Assembly (NCBI RefSeq): GCF_028858725.1
Contig: NC_084761.1
Span: 32,642,501-32,706,500 of the forward strand
Reading direction: 5' to 3'
Length of the DNA stretch: 64,000 nt
From: Colius striatus
Taxonomy: Eukaryota; Chordata; Aves; Coliiformes; Coliidae
Of the stretch, positions 50,101 through 60,800 are shown piece by piece. The position numbers were made by a program, and so were the translations under genes. Below the pieces are notes generated by a model, which had not been told where the DNA came from, did not search any database, and was given only the letters and a program-made list of their open reading frames with translations. Numbering within the stretch: the first letter of the stretch is position 1; each line of letters starts with the position of its first letter.

Positions 50101-53100
50101 CTAAGATATTAAAATATAAACAAAGACCTCATACTTCTTTTTACAGAGAATACTTCACTTAAAAAGTTTAATCCGATACGGAAGTTGCTACCTGAAATGC
50201 GTTAATCCTTTCACACTCGAGATAAAAGAGGCCTACCGTGTGTACATTCTGGTGTGATGTCTTCAAAGAAGTACTGAGTAGCTTCAAAAGCTGAGTCTGG
50301 CTCTTCTTGCTCAGGGGATGGATCTAAGCAGTAAAATGAAATGAAATTATTTCATTAAAAATTCTACCCTTTAATTAAGAACGAGAACATATTTGTCAGT
50401 TTCTAGACGGAAAAGCATGAGGATGTGAAGGGTTAGGAATCATCTCTTCAGCTCACAAGAGAAAAGCAACTGGATTGTTTCCTCCTCAATATCCAGTACT
50501 GTCTGACTAACAAGTAGCTGTTTGCTGCAGAGGCTGGCCTTGCCCACCTGCCCATGCCTGCTTCCATTACTTTCTTCTGTGTAACCCAGTGTGTCCTGAA
50601 CAGGGTGTGAACCCTTTCCTAGCTGGAAAAGCAAAAGCTTACCAATCCCCAAATACCAGAAGCTGCATTCTTAAAAACTGATCTCTTCTATTCAGTGCAA
50701 TTCTACATTTTTCCACTTAAATCAGTGAATCAAGCCTCCCTCCAGCTGGGAGCAGTCAGGGACACAAGCTTAAAGCACATGGAGGTGAATGTCTTCATAA
50801 AGCTTTTAGATACCTTTACTAAAGGACGTAAATGTGCACAAATATTAAATGACCCAAACAGCTGTGACATTTTAAAATTGCAGATTCAGTGAAGAGAGCA
50901 CTAGCTTCTTTATGGCACACGTGTGACAAGCCAGAGTGGATATAGTTGCAGGACATCATTTTCTTCAAGGGCAAAACTGTCCTGAGCTGTTTGCATCCCC
51001 TCTCCACCCTAAACTGCCTTTCTCACTTAGATGAGTCCAACAGTTTGTACAGGTCTCTGGAAAACACATCTATGAAATGATCTGGTGCTTCCTTCTGCCA
51101 ACAGTCCTACAAGCCCATGGAGAAAGCCTGGAGACAGAAACAAGTAGCTAAGGCATGCAGGACCACTTTAAGCTAGCTTCACTGTTAAATAAGGTGCTGT
51201 TAAATAACATCTGCTGAAGAACCCTGTATTTGTTATGCATGGGGAAATGGCTAACCCCAGCTGAACAGACAAGAGACACATATAAACAGCCTGTTTGCGG
51301 CTGGAGCAATAGAAGGCTGCCTGGGTGCTTTCAGACTTTCCAAATCCATGTCTGATTATGGTATAAGCTCTCTTATCTTAATGCTGCAGAAATAGCTGCA
51401 GAAATTCCCACAAATTAATTTTTTATTGGAAAAGCTAGTCACAAACAACCCTGCTCCAAATCTCTGTTTTCAACAAGATGAAAGCTATTTTAGTATCATT
51501 TACTTACCAGGCAAAACATGCATTTTATACAGTAGCTTCAACTTCTCTGTAAGATCTCCATGGCATGCTGCACCTAAACAGCATTACAGACAGTATGTTA
51601 ATGCTCTGCATTCAATGCCATTCTATTGACGATAGAACTTACTATTTATTGATACAATATTTACTATTTAAATCTACTATTTATTGCTATAATACTTCAT
51701 TTTAGAAGTTGCTACATTCACTCTGAGAAGCACTGTACTCCATTTACAGCCTGGGATCATAAGGCAGTCACTTGACTTCTCAGATCATACGGTCTGCAGT
51801 AGAAATAGCAAGTAGACACAGACCACTGTATCCTCAATTATGTACTTAACCTTGAGTCCTTCATTAGATCTCATTTTGTAACATTCAAAAATAATCTATG
51901 ATCATCACATTACCACTCAGTTAAGAGCAACTGTGGACGGACTTCAGACTTTCTGAGAATCCAATAATAACATCGCATGATTTAGAATGATATTTACCAA
52001 AAAAAAAAGAGATATTCAAAAAAGAGACAGCATTAAAAAAGAGACAGCATTTATCACAGCTTAGCCACGGGCTAAACCGGTGTTCAGGCAATACTTTCTG
52101 GTGCTTTATCCACCTCAACCCTTATTCCTTTTTGGTTTACACTACAATTAGTTGTATGAAATCTAAACAGTTTATTGTACTCCCTCCTTCAAATTAATTA
52201 AATGGGTATTAGTTAATTTTAAAGTACTGAAATAACCAATGATTAGACTCCTTAATAAATCTTATAATTCACAAACAAACAAATGAATCTTCATTAATTA
52301 GGCTATGCAGAGATTTATTTTACCTTACAGGTTACGAGGCCAACGTACCTCTGCTATGCAAACTAAGACTTGTGGTTTAATGGTGTGTGTGACTTGGCAA
52401 ATACTAACAATCGGTCTACTGTAAAGCTTCAGACCATAATAAACGCAGATGTTAGGTCAAACACCTGAGTACAACTTCTACATTAGCCATTTTGCTTTCA
52501 ACTTGCTCCTTTCTAAGCACAAATCTCCTTATGTTCCTATCTGGTGTATCACACAGTGCAGATAATGCCTTCTCTTCTGGTGAAAGGTTATGCACCGAGG
52601 TATCACTCGAAGTAAAGTGCCCCTCTGCTAAAGGTGACATGAAATAACCGAAGTATAGAATGTGCTGCAGTTCTGCATCCTCCAAGAATGGCTAGGGATG
52701 CATTTACCCAACAGGAATGATTCAGGGCACAGGATATCTACTGACACACATAGGCTTGATCTTCTCCCTGTCCCCAGATCTCAACTGTTCAACTGCTAAT
52801 GCTTTTTGCCTGAGATAAATCTGCGTGTGCTTCCTAATGCCAGGCCCCTTTTCCCCTCAAACTGTATGTGAATGAAGACAATGCAATACAGAACAAGCCT
52901 ACCAAAGCTGTTATCTTGACTCTGTCAGACAGCCCTCTGGGCTTCCCCTAGGAGAGATCAGAAGGTTTTACATAAGGAAGATCCCACTGCAGGTTGCAGG
53001 AACTGCCCCACAGTTACCTGCATTGGGCTACCCAAGATCTGAGGACTCACACTGTATTAAACAATAAAAACCCAATAGGCTACGTTTAGAAAGACAACAG

Positions 53101-56100
53101 GAATGGACCTCTTGGAGATGTGCTCCTGTTATGGAGAACTGGAAGAGACCTTCATAATCACAGAACACCTCAGCTCAGACCACCACTTAGACCTGCATGC
53201 TGCAGGACAGGATTATTTCATACTAGAACCCAGAGAACTGCATGGCCCCTACATTCCTGAACAGCAAAGCAGATAACCCTGCTGAGCACTTGTGAACAGT
53301 GCTGGGAAGACGGCAAGACCATTCTCAGTCTCCACCAGAAACACTTCCTTCCTGGCACTCTGGAGTCACAGGCCTTAAAAACCTTCAACAACTTCCAACA
53401 AGTCTTGTCTTTTTGCAGTACAAGTCTCAGAAGATGCTTTGCCAGTTTTTACCCAGAACTTTTACATTTATTTTGAGGTGACAGAAGAAACTGTGCTTAG
53501 AAGAGAGTATGACAATACCATTTCAATCTTTCTACCTGAAACAACAGCAGTGAAAAAGCTATCCCCATCTTACTGCAACCCATGTCCTCACACATACCTG
53601 CTCTTACCTCTCCAAATGCTTGGCCAGCACACCCCTTTACACAGCACGACTAAGAACTACCTTCACTGAGCCTCCTTTCTGACTTTTCTCCTTCTGACAA
53701 TGCTATAAAGGTGTCTTTTCTGGGCATAATGTCATATGTGCAGTTTTCTCCCCTGTCTTTTTTGAGGCCATTTAAAAAGTAATTCAACAGGTTAGAACTT
53801 TATCCTGTTAATATAAAACTTAGTAGCAACACAAAAGTGTTGGCTTTAGCTGCCCCTCTTTTGAGCACAGTTAGAGGGGTGTGGAGTGTTTGTACAGTAT
53901 TTAGCTCCCTGAATGGATCAGAGGAATGGTGTGATTAACACTTTGCTTTCTGAACATCCTCCCGAAATCTGTGCTTGGAGAAAAGCTCTTTTCAGAAAAA
54001 CATCCAAACAAAGAAACCATCAAACCAGAACACTCAGGTACTCCTTCAGAGATAGTTTTGATGGTGCCGACTTTTGCATGTGGCTGTGACATGTGCTGCA
54101 GTCACAGATATTCACTGGAGAGCTGGAAGAGCTGCACGCTCCAAAGACAGTATGGCAAAAATATGCTAGGAAGCAGGTGGCCACTGGGGAGTCTGTGTGC
54201 AGATTTCCACATAGAAATTGGAAATTTCCACATCTCTCTAGCTCCAAAGTTTCGTGAGTCAGTAACTAACATGCTATAATCCAGTGTGGTATGGGGATGA
54301 AGGTGAGCTTCTTCCTGAGTGCCAAACAGCTCATAACCAAGGCTGACAACTTTTTATGAGCAGCACAACTACTTGAGAAAACTAATCCAGATCCCTCCTC
54401 TATCTGGATGTGCAGTAACACAACACAAAGTACATGTACAGAATATGCCAGGTTGTTCCATCTTTGCCCAGCTGGGGCTCTGGAGGCACTTGAAGTAGGA
54501 GGTTCTTGAGCTATTTGCTGCAGGGGCTATGAAAAGGAAATGGAGATTTCCAGTTGTAATTACAGCACTCATATCCCAAGAATTTCATGCTGACACAGAA
54601 GAGAGGGTCATGAGATCATGCTGGGACACACAGCAGCATTCCTTTTTACCTTCTCTTCACATTGGTCCTAAAAGTAGTCGGTGGCATCAAAGAGAGGCTT
54701 TGAGAGAGCAAATCCTTACTGGCTGCATGGAACGAGGCTATTGAAAGAAAGAGTAATGAAATAGAAGTGCTTCAGGTGCCATGGCTGCTTCTGCTGTCAA
54801 CAAGCATCTCCTGAGATGGGCTATGCCTAGGGGTTACTTGAATAGGATGCTTCCTTTAGGAAAGCTAGATTTCAGTCACCAGTCCATACTGCTGTTCGGA
54901 CCCTCTAAGAAAACAGAGAGTGGTGCACCCACAGGTCATCTCCAGAACGCCCATCTTCTGACCATGGTTTCCAGGATAGCCACAAGTAAAAGGTGACACA
55001 GTCTCCCCTGTTGAGCAGATGACGTGTCTCGCTCCAAGAGAAGCTATTCCTCAGGTAAGAGATTTTCCTAGGCAACACACATTGGCTTGGTGAGGCAAAA
55101 TGAAGCATCTGGTGCTTGCAGAATTTGTCTAAGTCCTGGAGTATGGTAAAATATGCTCAAACAAATCCCATGTTGTTTTGTTGACTGTGTTGTCCTTGTT
55201 ACCATTTATGTGCTTCCCGAACAAAAAAGGGGTTGGGGGTTTGTCTAGGGGTTTTTTGTCTTTCTTTTTAAAGTTTTCAAGCCATGCCCCACTGGGCTTA
55301 GTTTCTGAAAAAATGTGGTTTTGCAGAATGAGCACTTTTCGTTGTTTAGCCCATTGAAGATTTAGTTCAGTCATGTTGGCTTACAGCCACATTTGCAAAT
55401 TTTACATTCATTTCCATTTGCAGTGCTCAGTGCTGTTCCTTGTTCTTATTACTCATCACTGGTTCTAAAAACTGTCTCAACCTAAAACTGGTTGATTGTT
55501 ATTAACAGCATACTGTAAGCAGCAAGAGCAGTTAATCCATGGGTCATGTCTCAACAGGTCATTAAATACTACCTGGCAAATAGTCTCTCAAACACAATTC
55601 AGAACTGCGCAGTAGGAGGCACTGGTTTCTTGGGTGGTAAGAAGTCAGTTTTACTGTCATAGATACTTTGTGCCTGTGAAAGAACAAGTGCTACAAGTGC
55701 CCTACACAGGTTTTAATGCCAGGCTATATTTGGAGCCCTAATGCTTAAATACAGTGTTACAAAGAATTGCTTAAAGGTGGATAGGGAAACCTTTTTCTCT
55801 CTCAAAAAGGATCAAAAGGTAGAGCTGGAGGAAACATCAGGTTGCGATGAAATAGCACATGGTAGATGGTGAAATCTTGGTCACTCACTGGGAATAAGTT
55901 CTGGTATATTCAAAACAGGAGCATCCAGCTCCTGCCTAATCTTTGTTTCTCCATGTTAATCTTTATGCTTGCATGTTCCCTTTGTTGCAATACTGACCTT
56001 CACATCTTGAAACTTTCAGTCTTCAAGACTTGCACAGGCCATAATCTCCATTAACAACATTCAGCCTCTCTGTCTGACCTGCACCTCCACTTTTTCCTTC

Positions 56101-59100
56101 TCTGGTGACTTCCAGTCTCCTCTTTTCCTGCAGTCATTCAGAAGTAATATAGGCAGTATCTCGCACTGTGTATACTGTGAGGTGTGATATCTTCCCATCA
56201 CCCAGGGACATGTGTAGGTGGGTTGTCAGCAGACTTGTGAAGAGAAGCATTTTTATTCAGGGACAAACAAAACTAGCATCCTCACTCTATTCTTCCCCAC
56301 GCTCCTTTGTATGTGCACCTAAATTTCTTAGAAGTCTCCTTCCTGAACAACCAAGGAAGCAAATACTGCCTCACTCTTCTTTCCAGAGTTGGCAGCACTG
56401 ACAAAAGATAATTCCAAAAAAAAAATTTCCAAGCTTTCAGGAAAAGTTTAAGAAGTGGGCAACAAAGTGCCTTGTCACTGACGGAGGAACACCACAGAAC
56501 ACACAAAAGACTTTTTGCAAAGGAGATACTTTGAAGTAATCACACCCTTAAGCACCCAAGTTGCAGGTCATTTTAGTGTAGACAGTTAGTGGTCAGGGAA
56601 GTCTCCAGACCCTAGTGGAGGTGTAGTTTGTGTGTGGTCCTTCTCCTGGTGTGATACACTGCTGGCCAATGTAGATGAAACTCCCGAGAGCTGCCTAAAC
56701 CCCAGTGGGAACCACTGGCACAGGTGTGATAAAGTGAACTGAATGATAGCATAGACAGCTCTGAAAACAAAGGTGACTAACGCAAATTGGCATATATCAA
56801 ACCCAGACTCATTATCTGCTAAGCTAACCTAACTTCTGTGTTTCTGAAGGACTGTATCCCCTGTTCTGGTCAGATTATTTTGAGAGTGCTAGGAATTCTC
56901 CTTACTTAGCCCAGAGACGAATTCGCGGAAGTTGATGAGCAAGTCTCCGTTCTCATCGAGAAGCCTGAATAAGCGCGCAGCTAAAACGTCTGAGTGAGTC
57001 CCACACGCCCAAGGAAAGAGAAGAGCAAACATCCCCTTGAACTGCTCAAAGTCAATACGGTACTGTTCCAGGTAAGGCAGGCTGGGATCGTGCCGGTCAA
57101 TAGCATTGCTGTTTCCTCCCCAGTAACAGCTAGTCAGATGTTCTGCCTGAACAGGAAGCAAATGCTGTGAGATAGTCATCACATCTGTGAACAACTCATT
57201 GCTATCAGTGATTATAAAAACTCCAGACAACTCGTACACACACATTCTTAACACAAGACTATCAGATCTATTTCCACCTACCTGGCCCTTGCATTTCTGT
57301 AAGAGGTTTCTCCTCTAATCAGTACAAAAAGATATCTCTCTACCAAAAAGCAAAAGATAAAGCAAAACTTTTTCTGCCTCCCAGGCAGATGAAACATAAA
57401 ATACTTGAACAGAGCAGTAAGCAGCTGTGACTTGCATATATACACAGGCTTGTTGTACTTAGTTACCTCCTTCAGCCTCACCAGACAGTCAAGTCAGAAA
57501 AGGGACTCTCAGGAAATCTTTATTTCAGAGCATATGAAAATAGCTGTGTTTGAAATAATTTTTTGTTGAACTATATAGTCTCAAAAATACTGTATAAAGT
57601 CCTATTCTTTCAGTCTTACTGATGTCAGTGGAAGTTCTGGAGCTGCTTTTGGTGGGATCTAGTTTGAAATGATTCATAAGCCTATAGAAAAAGCTCCTAG
57701 CATTGCAAGGTGATCAATTGGGGTGAACTATCTGATTTGGTCTCACTGATTCCATGGAAGACTGAAGGCACTGCAAGATTTAGACATTAGAGATGGGAAA
57801 CTGAAAAGCAAGAAATTCTTCACAGTATACCTAAAAAAATTCTGTTATAACAAAACAGAGGAAGAAAGTATTATGCGTCAGGTATTGTGCGTGAAGGTGA
57901 AGATAAAGCATCTTAACTGTTCACCTTTAAATTTGTGGATCTAATGGTACTGCTGCACAACCAGCTTGCAAAGACTCATCACTTTGTGATGCCAGATTTC
58001 CATGTAATATATTATACATTAAAGCATCAACAACAGTGAAAAAAATCAGCTACTGTGGTATGGCAGTATTGACTGTCTGACATAATAGAATAAACGTATT
58101 TCTGTGCTAAACTCAAAAACTTGGGTCAGGTAGAGAGACACGCAAGTTTCTGAAGTCTGATCAAAGGCTCTATCAATTTTTAAACTGTAATAATTTCTAC
58201 AAGGATATTCTTTGTTTTCATGGACAAATCATTTAGTGAATGAGTTATTTTGTGAGCTTTTAAAAACCAGTTGGTTTTTTTTTTATATTCAATAACACGG
58301 CAGCTAATTTAAGTTTGTTTTAAGATACCTGATAGAAAGTAACTCACAGACTCAACCTGGTCTTCATATTAAAAATAAACATTTGCATTTCCTGCAGCCA
58401 CATGATGTTATCTTCACTCAGCTTTACCTTGAAAAGCGCATACAGTTCCTCCAGCTCATCGATAGTAAAAGAAGTCTCTGTCACAATAGTTCGTACCTTT
58501 TGAAACATAACATTAACAGTTATGGAACTGAAATCCATATCTCATTGAAAAGCCAATTTACACTTCAGAAACTGACTGACCTTAATCTTAGCAAAGGATA
58601 TTACTTCAGCACTTACCACGTTACGCTTTGTAGTATCTTCAAGGGTTTGGATAACTTTCAGCCTTTGTTTGAATCTCATTTGTTCAATTAAATCTGCTCG
58701 AATACTTCCGAATTTCTTAAAAGAGAAAAAGTAGTACAGGATAGTATTAAGATTTGGAATATTTAGCTTGCCTTGCATGTATTTGAGAAACTAATTTAAT
58801 TATATGACATATCCCAAACAGTGTATTTTAAAAACCTGTTGTTAAGGCATTTTTCTACCACCTGACAAAGTGACAAAGACTTTATAAATACACCACTACA
58901 TTTTATTTTTTCTAATAACTTAGAAAAAATTCATTTCATTTCATTTAACTTGAAAGTTCTTTATTAAGTTACAAACCCTCACATTTCAAACCACAATCTC
59001 AGCAGTCAAAAATTCCTTGCTTGACAAATCTCTATTCATGATGGTTTCATCACTCCTTCTGTAAGGTTTTATTTCAGCTTGTCCACGAGTTTCTCTTAAT

Positions 59101-60758
59101 TGCAACAGGGAAAGAAAATATCTAAGACCAGTAACCTCTAATGGCTGAGTCAGTATAGCAATCTTCTTGCTCTTAAGAATCTGAAACTCAACATCAAGAA
59201 TGCAACTTCCATTACACAGATGATTTTCTGAAGTCTCTGAGTCTTATTTCCCGAATTTGTCGTATGGTATTTTCTTTCTTTCACAACGCACATAAGTCTT
59301 GGGGAGCTCCTGCTTATCCTACAGAAGCATCCTAGTGAAAAACCTACTAGGAATAATATTCCATATTTTTGTATGTAGAGGAATGTCTAATCTCTAAGAT
59401 GTATTTTTATGAACTACAAGTAGAAGACTTTTGCCATGAAGAAAATTCTTGTATCATACTTAGAAATGCACAGATGATGAGCAGGAATGATAATGCCAGA
59501 TATCAAGTATGTCACACCTAAAATTAAAAGAGGGTGGCAAGATGAGCTTTCAAACATTGTACATTTCCAGTGCAAGTGTACCTATGTAAACAGATCCATT
59601 TGATAATACAGTCTCATGTGATCAAATTAAGTCTGCAGCTTTGTCTATCTGTAAAGCTGTGCACTTTTATCATGTACCTCCAGAGTAAAAAGTGTTTCAT
59701 ACATCTGTGGTATTTTATAGATCAAGACGTTTTATGGAAAAAAGGAATCTAGATAAACATTCATTAACTTCAAGTATCACAGAAGCTACAAAACTTTGAA
59801 AACAGAGATCTTCTGTGGCTCTGGGGCTGCATCTACTCCAGTAATCAGGGTTCAGAGGCCAAACGAGATGGCCTGTTCATGTCGGTACAAGTAAAAGTCA
59901 CGCAGCCTACAGAAAAGGAAGGTTGCATGCAATTGCCTTCTGGGCATGGACCCTTGCCCACGTTAATTTTCAAATCCTACAAGGAACTGTTGGATGCATA
60001 TCACTTGTTCCAGGTGAAAACTGTACCAAACCTTTCAAAAGCAAAGACCTTCAAGTGTCAGTGACCTATCTCTCAACTACATAAGCCTTTGAGTGTCAGT
60101 TGCTTAGCTACAATGGCCAAGATGCAGATACTACTGCACACGTAGCTAATTTGCAAAAAAAAAAAAAGGCTTTAATCATGCTAACACACAAATCCACAAA
60201 TCAAAGAAGTTACGCATCTAACAGAGCTGAATATCTGATTTGTTGTTCCATTGAGCCACGCACAGGCTTTTAGAGCTATAATGATAAGTATTACTTCAGA
60301 CACTTTATTGTAATTACTGTAACGCTGGGATACATGGCTTCCAAATTACTTGCAAAATTGAATGAAAAGACAAGCGATTTCTTACTGAAAAGTATCTTCA
60401 GCAAATGAAAAAATTACTAGCAGAGTATAATAGTTATGCATATTCTCTTGTTTCAAGAATGTTTCTCTTAAAAGTAGAAACTCAATTCAATATCATCAGA
60501 GAGAGGGGTGCTCATTCCTTAATTACAAAAAAAACTCCTCTGCATAATTTCTGATTTCACTGGAGACTTCTCATGTGTTTGATATTACTAAGAGATGGAC
60601 AGCATCAGAACATGATGGAAAGTAGCTCTTCGTAAAATAAATACTGTGCTTTTGCCAACTCTGAGTCTTCACCAAGTTCTCAGATTGAACATGCTCCCAT
60701 GATAAATATCACAGGACAGTCTGCAAGGAACAAGGCTTCTCCCCCTTGGGGGTGAGGG

Positions 60759-60800
<42 letters not shown>

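Larger units (their letters stand above)
47139..50236. other. TBC1D9 introns around the three small 3' exons
   Basis: Introns 47139-48077, 48179-48312 and 48388-50236. The last contains the LTR-like element at 48676-49653. Nothing else recognised apart from a short GA run near 48408-48420. Confidence 0.7.
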
